A DNA stretch of 64,000 bases, taken from NCBI RefSeq assembly GCF_026914265.1, contig NC_069131.1:12174294-12238293 (forward strand). Reading direction: 5' to 3'. The stretch's first letter is position 1; every line of letters begins with the position of its first letter. The position numbers and the translations under genes were made by a program. The DNA is from Mya arenaria (Eukaryota > Mollusca > Bivalvia > Myida > Myidae). The notes beneath the pieces are model-generated. The model was not told where the DNA came from. It was given only the letters and a program-made list of their open reading frames with translations, and ran no database searches. Below, piece by piece: positions 46,501 to 58,970 of this stretch.

Positions 46501-47664
46501 AAGGATACTGTGTTCAATTTGAAAGAAAGATGCAGAAAACACGGTATTTCTACTTTATGAGACAATAGCTGATTACTGAAAATCTTTCAGGACTCGCCAG
46601 TCATTTAATCTTTGTGCGTTTACAGCTAATAAAAACACGGCTACAATCTTGTTATCAGTAATAAATATTTTCCATAAATGCATTATTTAGTAGTTAGTTA
46701 AAGGTTTATCACTTAAAAAATATGATTGTTATACATGTGTATGTATTGATTTTAAATAAGAGTGCCACTTTAAAATGGAAGTAAAAGGAACGTTGGTACG
46801 CAGTTTTACGATAGCAGACTTTCTTCCCGGAATAACCGGCATAACGGTTCGGCTAAGATGAAATAGCAGAGCACTTGGTACATCATGACAGATCATAAAA
46901 CAGTCTCATAAGGTATGAATAAATGGAAAAGAATAAATTCCTTTGGGCTGAATTTATGAATAATTCTTAAGAAAATAATCATATCAGTATATATACATGT
47001 TTACGGTAGGTCCATACCGAACAGGTCTAACAGTTTACTTATTTTATCTGTAATGTCATGTGAATCCCCCATTTTTTTTTATTGAAGATATGATGAATTA
47101 ACGAAATCATAATGATAATAACAAAATTCCGTAATTTTAACATCTGATACATACAACTTGCCGTTTGCCCTGGTGAACGAGGAGCTGGTCGGCGGAGACG
47201 AGCAACTGGAGGCTCTCGTCCTTCTTGTCAAAATACTGGGGAAAAAAAGAACTAATTATCATAACACTATAGCAATGACTCAATACCAATTATAAACCAA
47301 ACTACTTAACCGCTTTCCTATCTATAATAATTTCACTTTCCCCCATGGTTTGTACCATGTCTCTAGCATGGGCGCACGCTGACACCACTCCTTGTTTGTT
47401 TCTAACCCACCGCCCCACCCGCCTCCAGGTTACATACCTCCAAGCCTTCCTTAGCCGGCATTATTTCTAAGCCCAACATCAGGGTGGACAGTAGGGCGTA
47501 TTTTTTTCAGCACCCAGACCCCACCGCCTTCTTTCTACTCCCATCCCAATACGTACCTCCCAACCGTCCTTAGCTGGCATTATTTCGCGGCCCACTATCT
47601 GACTGGTCAGTCGGGCGTATCTCTCCAGCATCCAGACACGCTTACCACCTTCACCCGCCTCCAT
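43595..47664 (-). CDS. REC114: REC114 meiotic recombination protein
   Basis: Partner of MEI4 in promoting meiotic DNA double-strand breaks on chromosome axes. Exons 47664-47557, 47235-47158, 46330-46247, 45794-45645, 45249-45178 and 43771-43595 are all in phase 0 and sum to 222 residues, somewhat below the vertebrate length of about 260. Seen: MEAGEGGKRVWMLERYARL with KDGWE, YFDKKDESLQLLVSADQLLV, the PH-like fold's TGRRFRVKFSPSTEKTAISQ and CRECIDVLAKYFPIKLPGG, and a C-terminal helix VKLCLTDPEFPAFVGQVEKE ending KRESC and TAG. The match to human REC114 (RYARL; RMFRVQF; CVQKLAQYV) is from memory. It runs head to head with MFF, start codons about 1.08 kb apart. Confidence 0.88.
43778..44050. repeat. 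48-bp tandem repeat next to the last REC114 exon
   Basis: About five copies of GGTGCACCAATGGCTTTATT plus GAACGGAAATATGCACAT..ACGTTTTT. One copy is split by a T-run and G-run (about 43849-43883). The first partial copy overlaps the splice acceptor of the exon at 43771. Confidence 0.9.
47443..47520 (-). pseudogene. Decayed duplicate of REC114 exon 1
   Basis: On the plus strand TCCTTAGCCGGCATTATTTC and the following GGGCGTAT...CAGCA.CCAGAC repeat the exon at 47557-47664 about 110 bases away. A donor-like GAG/GTATGT is kept. The upstream part has lost the MEAGEGG frame. Confidence 0.75.
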
Positions 47665-48741
47665 GACACTGACGTACAATAAAATAGAATTATATATTTA
47701 TTACTTCTCTCATCATTTGCTCGAAATATGATAAGCATTATTCTTGGAATTGGTTTTCAGACGCTATGAGTCTCATAAATAACTCCCGCTGCATAAGTTT
47801 AATTAAATCGGGTAGTCTCTGTCGTAGCCAATGTTTCTTGTCAATGTAAACGACTCAATATAATGCTTTGTCTTAGTATATCAATTGGAAATTGTTTTCT
47901 TTTTCATGCGAACTTTTGTGAAACCATGCAAATGTTCTTTTTTATTAGTTCATGTTTTTTTAAAAGCGACGGCAAACACGCGTCGCGGCGGCACCACCGC
48001 AAATTAGATTGTACAAGGACCAGTTTGTACGATTTTTGGTTTGGCAATTCTAGAGTCGAGAATGTTTAGCCAGCTGGCGGTATGCGCGAAATTGGGCATT
48101 AGTTACCTATTAAGATAAGTTTTATTTTGAGTCGGCAAGATACAAACAAAACTATAAACTCATGCGAGCTTTTGAACCGACTATAATAATTATTATAATG
48201 TTTATAGTACGATTTTAAATGAAAAGCTATTTAAAGACTCTGACTGTTTACTCTAAGTTTATTAATGTTATAAATAGTTATGGAATCAATACGAATGTTG
48301 AATTTTCAGCATGATTGGTGATGCCATCTACTAACCGTTTTTCTATAGGACGATTTACATGTATCTGAAACAAAGTCTGGTACAGAAGATGTCAACAAAG
48401 TAACACAGAAACCACATTGTCAGGGTATGGATGTATTTTAACTGTTAAAATGAAATGTTTTTATCTTCAATTAGATAATCATGGCTATATCATTTTCACA
48501 AATAAATGGAAAACATATATTCTTTTGTTGAAAGATATAATTAAAAGTTTCAGAGCTTACATGTTTAAAATTTCGCGGCACCGAAATTGGAAAAAGAGCG
48601 AACACTTCCGAATTTTACAGGAAGTTCAGAAAGGTGCAAAAACGAAAGTTAATATTTAACAGATAATATATGGGATTTTAAGTCACCTTTAAGCGATCAA
48701 CCACTGATGTCTTGAGATTAAGACAAATAGACATCTTAGAA
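47665..48741. promoter_or_regulatory. Divergent promoter region between REC114 and MFF
   Basis: The 1.08 kb between the two start codons must hold both 5' ends. I see no clear TATA box or initiator I would defend; a GC-richer patch (GCGTCGCGGCGGCACCACCG) sits at about 47980-48000. Confidence 0.45.
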
Positions 48742-51558
48742 ATGGCTGAGGATACTGACAAGGTGTGAAACCTAACCTGGAACCATTAATATCTCCTTTC
48801 TCTTGTAAAATTTTGGTGGGTGGGGTATCAGAAAAGTCAACTACAGTCATCTGTATCTGTTCATATACGCAGAAAAGCCACTTCTTGCATATATATCTAC
48901 GGGGAAGGGGTTCTTATAGCATTGTGTTAGAGAGCCTGTTTGAAGCCCTCGACTGTTGATGCAGGCTCAACTTGTGTTTCCATTGAAAAAGAATGTTTAT
49001 GCTGTGACAGAGGTCGGAGACTGAGAGCATTGTTTCACACAATCTTTTTTCTTTGTCTTGTAGTTGAATTTTTTCCAGTTGATCAATATCTTTCTTCAAG
49101 TATGAGTCTCATATATTGAGCCGTACTCTAATTGTGATCCTACAAGGGTGATGAAGGTAGTTTTCCAGCATTCAAGGGTACAGTGATTTTATACTTAAGT
49201 TGAAGGAAACCAAGTGTAGAGATTCCCTTTAACAGATGTTTGCTAACATGATAAGTCAGTTGATATAAGTAATCCAAAGTAAGGGTTTGAGTCCACATGT
49301 TTTAGTGTGGTATATTGTCAACTTCATTAAAGTGGGATGATTCTTTCTACACTTAGAATATAACACTTTTTTGCATTGAATTTCATACCCCATGTCAAAC
49401 CTGACATTTCAAGTACATATAAATATTACTGAAGGTTAATGTGGTCTGAGTTTTTTATCTGTCTATACAGCAAACAATCGTCTGATAAGATTCGAAAATG
49501 TTATTTGATGCTCTATTGTACATGTAGGTCATTTATATGAAAGAGAAACATCAACGGTCCTAGAGCTGTTTGTTGTGGTACACCTGCTCTCTAAGTTTTT
49601 ACCTTCTGCTACTACATTCATGAACCAGTCTTTCAAAAAGGATGACAACCACACCAAGATATGACCTTTTATCCTGCAATGCAACATCTTCAGTAGGCAC
49701 AGTATCAAAGGTCTTGCTAAAATCAAGTAAAGTGATGTACACTTCATGATTCTTTTAAAATGATTTAAGGTCATGTAAGGGAACTGGCAAAAGAGAAATG
49801 GCAGAATTGATGTGTGTTTTAGGGACAACTATTCCCAATAATGATTAAAATACATGTTGGGTCTGTGGAATAGAGGCAATGCTTTCCTGATAGTGCTGAA
49901 ACATGTTTTTATAAACATTAAAACAACTTCATTTTCAGCTCCCTGTGACACTGCCACAATGAAAACAAAGCTTTTGTTAGGCCTCTCATACATAACGAAC
50001 CACAGCATGATCTAGTTCTTTACAAGTAAACACGCTTATTTAAGCAAGGTAGAAATTATGATTATCTGTTAACTGAAAGTTAGCAAGTTTTTTCTTCTAA
50101 AATACACTAATTTCATAAGTTAGCTAATAAATTTAAGGTAATTTTGCAGTACAACCGGAGGAGCTTTGTGGCAAGCCTTCCATCTGACTACAGTGATGTT
50201 CAGCCTCAAAGCTACGACCCAGACTTTATCTCTTCCATTAGTAATCAGATGCAGGTTCCAGACAAAATCCCCGTACTCAACGGAGGAGACACAGGTGATA
50301 CAGTACAGTTGAAAGTGTAAATAATTTTAAAAAGAAACTAATGAAGCATTGCTTTCCAACATCCTGGATTGAAATTTTCCCAAGTTTCAGAATAATTATT
50401 TAAGTGCATGTAATTTTGAACTTGTGCGGCATTTACTGTTTGCACACACAATCAAACTCTGTCGTCTTTATAAGGGATGATAAGTAGTTCGAAAAATATA
50501 TATGCAAGTATATAATACTATTGTTTTCTTGTCTAGACTAGAGTATAGCATATTTTTGCATTATCCACTTTCTAAAGTTAATTCAATCCACATGTTTCAG
50601 GATTACAATGTTTTGATCACTTCCATCTGTCGTTGTAGTTCCACTTTCATAATTGATAAAATAGCATTGTATGTTTACAGTAACAGTTTTGCACTATTTC
50701 TCATAAAGTTCATGTATTTTCTGGATGTGTTGCAGAGTTTGACATGCGAAGGGGGATGGACTGGTCAGATGATAGAGGGAAGTCACATGCAATGAATGTG
50801 CCGGAGCGAATCATGCTGGCAGGTTGGTATATAATTACACAGACCACATTCAACATTCCATATGATAGAGATTTTAAAGAAAGCACTTTTTTGGTTAAAG
50901 CGTGCGACTGTGCGTTGAACTTGTTGAACTGTCTCGATCAAGCAAGACTGCTGTTTTTATAATATATGAATGCATTATATGCTATTACATAGTGATGTTT
51001 TGTTGATCGGGTATAACAAATACTCGATTGGTTGGGCCTGAAATCAGCGACAAGCGATTGTGTCTGGTCATCATCAATCCAATCTGCGATAATTTTTTTT
51101 CCTTCCTTTCGTTATTTGCTTCTTTTAATTTCTCCCAATTTTCTACTTTGAGTTCATTTTAATATACACATTCTGAAGTGTTCAGTTGTTATCATTAACA
51201 ATACATATATTGGTTGAAAGCAACAACAACACTAAATAACTTAAAACATACACATATTACACAAGCATAGTTAAAAATAATGTGTTATTGTACAAGAATA
51301 AAACTACAATTAATGTATTGTCAAAATCCGACTATACTACGGATACTCGGTTACTTGAGCGGAACCAATAATCAATAGTCAAACTAGAACCAATTCCCAA
51401 CACTACTGTTAACTTCATCTTGTAATTTTAATGCTAATATATTACTATTTTTCTATTCTTTATCCATTAATGTGATATATAGTTCGTTCAGCACTTATGA
51501 ACGTTTATTGTATATATGAAAAGAGCTCTATAAAATAATATTAATGATAATAATAATG

Positions 51559-51592
<34 letters not shown>

Positions 51593-54500
51593 CTATACCA
51601 CTTGAAATTATATATATTTGTGTTTTTGTTAGATGATAGGTCGTTTCTCGTTTAAGTCCCATTATATTTTAGTGATGTAAACTTTCTTTTTTTTGTATAT
51701 ATGTACATTGTGCATTCTCTTCTCTTTACTTTTATGACATTTTTAACTCCCAGATTGATAAATAATTAAATGGCAATTACGAAGTGCAACAAAACCGAAA
51801 GTATAATCTAAATTTAAAGCGCACAACATCATTATGAAATTTGCATATCATGTGACTTTCTGAATACCTGAAATTCTATGTAGCTTCAAATACTAATGAT
51901 AAGCATTTTTAAGTAGTTTTTGGTTGAAACAGTTTTCCCGGTAATGCATCTGAACACTCTTATTTCATCATTATTTTACTCCATTATTTTACTCTTTGAT
52001 AAAAATTGCAGAAAAAAAGTCATAGTAAAAGAAATATTTTGGTTTTAGTGGTGGGGTGCTTTACGCTGGTATAGTCACGAAAAAACAGATTAACAAAACC
52101 TGAACCACTAGGCCATGAGAACTTCGATACATTAATTAGATCACGTGATAATGTAAATCAACCAATCACACCACAGCAAAGCATGAAAATTGTGTATTCA
52201 AAGATGATATTTGAGCAAATATAAACATTTGCGGAAAGGGTTCCAGCTTTGAGTGTCTAATGATTTGCCACACTTTATTTCGGCGTACACAAAAGTACAT
52301 TTTACAAAAACTTAAAATTTTATCTGCCTCATAAGCATATAGTTAGTCAGTGGACCATTCCTTTTTGATAAAGCAATGTGTTAACCTCAGGAATTTATCA
52401 TATGAGACTCTATCATAGTTATATACTCACTTTTATTTTTTTTTCTCTAATTATTTAAACTGTTTAACTAGAGGCACTGTATTTATTTTGTAACGTCAAC
52501 TCAGCTGTTCAACTGAATATGGCCAATATGCTGAACTGATAAAGATTTTTGGGAAAATACAATTGCAATTTTTATTAGCTCTACTGGCCAAAGGCCAGAA
52601 GAGCTTATGCGATGGTAATGTGTACGTAGTATGTGCGTCCGTGCGTTTGTGCGTCTGTAAACAATTGCTTCTGAACATGATACAGTCTTCAGTTTTGATT
52701 GTATCTCGATGAAACTTGTACAGTATCTAGATATCCATTAGAGCTGGGTTCCTTTTGAAAACCAGCCAGATCCGCCTATGAATGCCTAGATTATGGGCAA
52801 TGAAAGTTTTAAAGAAATGCTTTCTATTTTTAGCCAGGTCTGCTTGAGCGAATTCTATTTTTAGCCAAGTTTACATGTACATGTAAATTCAAGTCTAGAG
52901 TTAAGGGTGACAATTTGAAAGTCTAGGATTTTGAGAGATAATTTGCTTTTTGCTTCTGCAGTTGATTTTGTGAATTACTCTGCCTTGTTCTTATTGAAAG
53001 CCCAAAGGCCATTTTTTAGCTTTAAGTTCTGTAGTTTGCGCATTCATCTTAACAAAATTGGTTGTGAATGTTTAAGTTTAAGCACCTGGTGTCATTACTG
53101 GCCACACCCACAGTTCACAGGTTTGGTAAACATAAATCTGGAAAGGTTTGAAAATATTTTTGTGTGTTCGTGCATCCATCTCAGCACAATTGATTGTGAA
53201 TGTTTGTTCAAATTGATCAATGTTGTCCTAGGATGCCCTTGACTTTGACCTTTTGACCAACTTTTTTTAATTTTTAAAACTACAGAAATTTTTACTATGA
53301 GTATATTTTTGAAAGCATTTTTTTTTTGTCAGATGACTTTTACTTGGCACATATTAAAATAGTTCACGCAACTAATCTGCTTACAATACTTTCTGGGCTC
53401 AGATGTTGAAAGTGCTACGTTTTCAGGTAACCCAAACACAAAACATGTATGTTGCCTTTTACCCATACATACATGCTCTGGATTGATATGACCACAAAAG
53501 CCATGCCAGTAGAGCATAGGCCCTTTTGGGCCTCTTGTTTTTTAAACCTTTGACCTGTCCTATCTTAATACTTTTAAGGTACATAATGATAAATATATTA
53601 CTTATATATGCATTTAAAAGGAATTTTATGGGCTTTTGAAAGAGTCTTTATCCCTCTATCTTGAATAGGGATTGGAATTTCTCGGTGTATCTTAAGAAAA
53701 ACAGCATATTTAAAAGAATTTTGCATAGGATAAGACCCATGATATATTCAGCGGAAAAATCCTGTTTTCTTTCTCAGGAGGTGGGCACCATGTTGGCGGA
53801 AGGCAGGATGTTCATCTGAACTTTGACAGCCTGCCTCGGGGTAGCTCAGAGACAGTGGGGCTGCTGACTCCACCCCATACACTCACCCTTGACGAGCAGT
53901 TCCCTTCCCTAGAATCCAGCAACGATGATGAAGAGGTGGAGGGGATAAACGCTGAACCCAGGGTCCCAAACGGGTATGTGACCTGAAATAATCCTGAAAC
54001 TGGTTTCATGGTTTAAGCCTGGTTTCAAAAACAACAGTGTGAGGAGGGACAGGGTGCTTAGGAAGAAAAGGGGAGATTGTATCGCACTGTGAAGATTTTG
54101 TACATTATGAATTTGACAGAAAATTGTGTTTAATTGAAGTTATTAAAGGTTTCAACTGCTATATGTCAAGTTTGTATGTATTTATCTTGTGGCCATATGT
54201 TCCCAGTGCTTTTAAACATGAACAGCAGTTATATAATAACTTCTTTATTTTCTAATCTTTATGTAATATAAATTTATAATATACATATGTACATGTACTT
54301 ATATGCAATCTCTTCATGTACATATCAGATGCGCACTGCCTGGTGCGATGTCATTGAGTGTATTCAAGGTCAGCGTTCTCTGCAGTTTTTAGTTAATAAA
54401 GTACATACAGAGAAGACAATCTGCTTTAAAAACAACGTCATTATGGTATATTTAACTGTCAGCCATTAATTTTGTGAATAATGACATTATTTTAAATTAA

Positions 54501-55509
54501 GTGTCATGCCCTGGGAAATGAACTTCAGTTATGAAAGATAAGGATAAGAATTATATTGAATATGGCCTCTGATCACATTAAGTACACACAGGGCATGCAT
54601 TTAACTTGAAATGTGATCAATGTATTCCTGTGTGATATACAATACATGTGTAATGGTATATATAATACAGTATTCAACCTCATTTCTTCTCTTTGTCTTC
54701 TCTTGCAGGAGAACAGTGGCACTGCGGACGCCGACCACACCACTATCAGATTCCCTTATGCTGTCTGGCGAGGATTCTGTTCTGCTCAGATCACAGGTTC
54801 ATTTCATATTTGCTGTAAATTGGTGTTAAAACAATGAGTATCGAGTATTGTTGATAATCGATTGTTAGCCTCTGGCATTGACAATTATCGAGTTAATTTT
54901 CAAAGATCTATTAAAAGGAATTTACTTTAATACTTAAAGGAAAGGTGATAAAGACATTAAATCTGCACTCTCACAAATTGACAGTTTTGAAATATTTTTA
55001 AATTCAGTTAAATAAGATGACTCACTATAGACCATATCTCAATTATTTGGAAAACTGCTGAAAATTTAAATTTCTTAGTGTTAGTAACGCTTTTAGCCTT
55101 AAAACATTGATATTTGAACATAACTATGAAACACTTTGATGTGATCTTTTGTCAATCTTTGAGAGTGCAGATTTACTGGTAATCAGTACATTCCTATTTT
55201 GTTATCGATCATAAATGACAAGGTGACATTGTAAATAAAATACATTGTATCTGACATTGTAAATAAAATACATTGTATCTGACATTGTAAATAAAATACA
55301 TTGTATCTGACATTGTAAATAAAATACATTGTATCTGACATTGTAAATAAAATACATTGTATCTGTTACAGTTGATGAAACTGAATAGACGCTTACACAC
55401 CATGGAGAGACAACAGGAGCTACTGGCAAATAGAGAGAAACTTGCCTTTGGAGCGGCGATGGGCTACTTCATGATCAAATTTGTCTTCTGGTTTTTCCGC
55501 AGCAAATGA
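48742..55509 (+). CDS. MFF: Mitochondrial fission factor
   Basis: Tail-anchored outer mitochondrial and peroxisomal membrane receptor that recruits the dynamin DRP1. Exons 48742-48762, 50150-50294, 50736-50822, 53778-53973, 54709-54796 and 55372-55509 agree in phase and give 224 residues. Two short DRP1-binding-type motifs are seen: SNQMQVPDKIPV and AMNVPERIMLAG (human RMRVPEKLKV, MQVPERIVVAG). LLTPPHTLTLDEQFP matches human TPPRVLTLSERP. The last exon holds a coiled coil (LMKLNRRLHTMERQQELLAN) and a membrane anchor (FGAAMGYFMIKFVFWFF) with a basic tip RSK. The first exon, MAEDTDK in AAATGG context with donor GTGTGA, is the least certain part, but its phase fits and human MFF has an internal MAE start. 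Confidence 0.88.
48890..49830 (-). mobile_element. LINE reverse-transcriptase remnant in MFF intron 1
   Basis: On the minus strand VYITLLDFSKTFDTVP, then SFLKDW, then SDDCLLYRQIKNSDHINLQ and TWGMKFNAKKCYILS appear in the order of a Jockey/CR1-type reverse transcriptase (LDFSKAFDTVP; FADDTLLYR; KC). The frames shift between pieces and only the RT region is left, so it is dead. Confidence 0.75.
51539..51592. repeat. AAT microsatellite
   Basis: AAT/GAT triplet run in MFF intron 3. Confidence 0.95.
52578..53541. mobile_element. Non-autonomous element with GCTCTACTGGC ends
   Basis: GCTCTACTGGC (52578) and GCCAGTAGAGC (ending 53515) are perfect inverses. A further short palindrome, AGGCCCTTTTGGGCCTCTTG, lies at the right. 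No intact coding frame. It lies in MFF intron 3. Confidence 0.75.
54957..55174. mobile_element. MITE, third relative of the 24738 family
   Basis: AAATCTGCACTCTCACAAAT at the left is inverted by TTTGAGAGTGCAGATTTACT at the right. It lies in MFF intron 5. Confidence 0.8.
55224..55371. repeat. 28-bp tandem repeat abutting the last MFF exon
   Basis: Five copies of TGACATTGTAAATAAAATAC plus ATTGTATC. The final copy flows into the acceptor CTGTTACAG, so the polypyrimidine/branch region of this intron is made of repeats. Each unit contains AATAAA. Confidence 0.95.
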
Positions 55510-55932
55510 CAACTAAAGATAAAGGGACCAACGAGACCATTTCTTCAGAGTTTTGTCAATATTAATACTTTAACACTGGTGTATTTTCTACTTGTGATAT
55601 ACAATAGACAGAAACTGGTCGAGGGAAGGAGAAAATTCCCATTTTTGTTGCAATACTTGAAATATCTTTGGAATAGATGCCTCCATTCAACTTAAGTATG
55701 TTCATGTATGAGCATTTAAGCTATCTTTAAAGTCTTATTTTTATACACCAGTTAAAAAAAAAAAGGGATATATTATGGGATCATCTTTGACAGGGGGCGT
55801 CAACTAAGTTTTGCACACTTACTCAAGGAGCTTTTGCTGGATCATCACCAAACTTGGGCAATATGTGTATGGGCGGAGTACCTCAGCCAAGTCTAATTAC
55901 AAGCCATGTCACCCCAATCCGTTAAGGGTTAT

Positions 55933-56102
55933 GCAGTCATCGAAATCAGGCTTTTGGATGAACAAGCCCAAATTCTTATTGTATTGCTTGGCATAAAAGT
56001 TTTGAACAAGCCCTGCTATATAAAATTCAAAATTTGAGCAAGCCTGGAAGACATTTTACCAGTGCAGGGCTTGCGGGCTTGTGCTAATTTCGACTACTGG
56101 TT
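55933..56102. mobile_element. Short MITE (ACAAGCCC family), copy 2
   Basis: TCATCGAAATCAG..GAACAAGCCC and GGGCTTGTGCTAATTTCGA are inverted and match the copy nested at 24906-25072. Confidence 0.8.
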
Positions 56103-57193
56103 ATGGTCCTTGAATTGCTTAATCTACAAAAAGGTGTTGTTGTCCGTTATGTAACTTGGAAGAACTTTTTTTTTCACTAAAGTTAGTGTCTAAAAATAAG
56201 ACAGACATTTTGTGAAAGTTGGCATTTTACTTCTTTATCTCTGTTTCTTAATGTGTTGTTTCCATGCTCAAATACATGTATCTTCTGTTGCATATACTTT
56301 GTTCTGCTTTACTGCAGTTCCAGATTGTCATCTTAGTATTATAGGGGTTTTCGATATGTATTCATTATTCATAATATCATAAAATATACAACTTAATAAT
56401 AATAATTTTTATAGTCTTTTAACTACTCTATCATTGATATAATATTCCTAGTTTCGCCACCAATTAAGAAAATATCTGCAAAATTTAGTTAAATGATAAA
56501 TGGCTGAGATTATAATACATGTGGTAGATCAGACATTGCAAAAGATACTTATTTCAAATGTTTTTGTGTAATCAAGCTGCAAAAAAGTTAATTAAATACT
56601 GTAGGAAATAAAGTTAGTCCATGGGGTTAGTCTGTTGATGGTTTTATATTTAGGATGTTTAAGACAGCAACTTTACGGCTATTTGAACATAATCTTAAAT
56701 GGTCTATATTGCTCAAAAGAAATGGTTAAGTCCCATTTTTGCAATAATCTATCACAGGAAAGCAATTTACAGATATTCAACAGGAGAAGGCACGTGTGTT
56801 TTGCTTCATACAGTTTAAAGATACTTGTACAGGGGAACAGTCCAATTTGAAAGCCTTCCGGGTGTGGGGTGGGTTTTGTATGGAAAGCTAAAGCACTCCT
56901 ACGCACAGGATACAGATCGAAGAAAAATCAGCTTTCTATGTGCTTATAAAATATTGCTCTTCCTGAGCAAATTTATGACCACTGTGCGCAAGATTGATTA
57001 CGTAATAACTGTGTAGTGTGCATTATACATTTGGTGTATGCACTAAAGTTATTCTAATCTGTAAACAGAGATGATGTTTCTGAATTAATCCTCAAATCAG
57101 GATTGTAAGCTTTTTATTTCGTTTTATAATACAACTGTATAGTAAGTTTTCACCGGATTATTTGCGTGAAAAAAGTAGATATTAACATCATCC

Positions 57194-57226
<33 letters not shown>

Positions 57227-57714
57227 GTGAACGCCTCATTCATATTTAGCATTCTCACAAACTTTAGATGATTCCAAGTCTCATAAGGGCTGACTGGAAC
57301 CCATTTAAGCTTGCTGACTATGTTTGATGGTAGATGGTTTGGGCACGTACATACCCAAGTTGCTCGGTAATGGTAAAGTTGATATTGCAGGAAATGTTCA
57401 GTTTTAGTCTGGACCATTTATCTTGATCTTCTAGGTGTTGTTTGTCATTTTTCTTGTAGTTATGTACGGGTGATTAATGTAAGGTACTCACATCTTGATG
57501 TGCGCTAGAATATTAATACTAATATCTATTACCTTTATATTTTGTTTTATGAATTTCATATTGTAAAAATACATCTTTAAGAAGTTGTTTTGTCCTTTTA
57601 TTTTTGAAGAAAAGTCGAAGAGTATAACTTACATGTGTTTACTGGCCTCAATATCTCAATCTCAGTTCATTTTACCATGCAAGACCATAGTATGGTTAAA
57701 CATCTTGTACTTTT

Positions 57715-58060
57715 TACTCGTTTTAAAAGCATATTTTCTCATAGAATTTGTTAATAAAATTGTTTGTCAATATTTTAAAGAAAACTTATTATATACCTAA
57801 AAGAAGATTACTGAGTAATAGCTCAAGACAAATTATATTTTATACTCTTTTTAAAAGCATTATTCTGATGGACTGTGTTGATAAACCTTTTTGTCAATGT
57901 TTCGAAGAAAGTTTAACCTATACCTAAAATGTACCTGATTAATACTAATAGCTCAAAACCAATAATATTTTTAACTCTTAAAAGCATATTTTCTCATAGA
58001 ATTTGTTGATAAAAACCTCTTGTCATTATTTCAAAAAAGCTTACTGGTATTCTTAACCTA
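57715..58060. repeat. Three tandem copies of an approximately 127-bp unit
   Basis: AAAAGCATATTTTCTCATAG followed by AATTTGTT.ATAAA recurs with related flanks near 57726, 57852 and 57972. Confidence 0.75.
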
Positions 58061-58779
58061 AAAATTCACTTGAGGAATTGACCATAAATAATGAGTTGAA
58101 CTAAATCCCATTTTTTGCTGTAAATTGTTTTTATTTACTTTTATTTTGAGTCAACATATTCTATGAAAGAATGTTTTTTTCAAATGGTTTAAATGATTAT
58201 TTAAGTAAGTTTGTTATGTTTTAAGAATGAATTGAGATTGCTATTGAGATTTTAGTTAAGTATTGAGATATTTTGGCCTGGTCTGGAAATTGTAAAATAT
58301 ATTGAGTCACTTAAATAGATGAACATGTAGGTGTATTGGAAGTGACTGCAGTAGGCGTTGAGATTGTTTTAGGATCATCTAGTTTGTTTAATGTCTTTAG
58401 TATTTATTTATCAGCTGATCTGTTTCTCGAAGAATAAAGTCAATGTAATATCAAAACCTTGTACTTGAAGCCACCGGCGGCATTGTCTTCACTGTCACAT
58501 TGATGTCTTGCAAAGTTTTAACATTGGCCATAACTTGTTTAGCGTCAAAGTAATTGTCACGAAACTTCATACAATTTGAAAGTATTGGCGCTTGGAGCAA
58601 GGTCCATATCTTGTGGTAAATCTTGCGTGGGATTATTCCGATTGATCGGCTTTTACAAAGGATGGTCGTTGGAATTTGATCGGCGATGTCGACATCATTC
58701 AAAAGTAATTTGCCATAAATACACTGAACCTTTCAAGATACTAACATGAAACTTAAGTTCATCTGTTAGAAGTCACAGT

Positions 58780-58970
58780 ATTAGTTTTTGACTTTGAGTT
58801 ATGTACTTGATCAGAGTTATCCATTGATCAGAGATAGGTCACTTAATCAGATTTAAGACACTGAATCAGATATATGTCCCTTGATCAGAGTTATCTCTCT
58901 TGATCAGAGTTAAGTCATTTAATCAGAGTTATGTCCCTGGATCAGAGTGATGTCTTTTGATCGGCTATGA
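58780..58970. repeat. Degenerate TTGATCAGAGTTATG repeats
   Basis: About eight units of TTGATCAGAGTTATGTCCC-like sequence, period about 22, varying in length. Confidence 0.8.

Larger units (their letters stand above)
55510..58440 (+). other. Likely MFF 3' UTR and downstream sequence
   Basis: AATAAA signals occur at about 56605 and 58432. It holds a copy of the ACAAGCCC MITE (55933-56102), a CAT/ATC microsatellite (about 57190-57228) and three tandem copies of a unit of roughly 127 bp with AAAAGCATATTTTCTCATAG (57715-58060). No other gene seen. Confidence 0.5.

Noticed and set aside
49529-49828. 99-residue minus-strand frame as a host gene
   Set aside because: It is part of a dead LINE reverse transcriptase (FSKTFDTVP, SDDCLLYR pieces in different frames).
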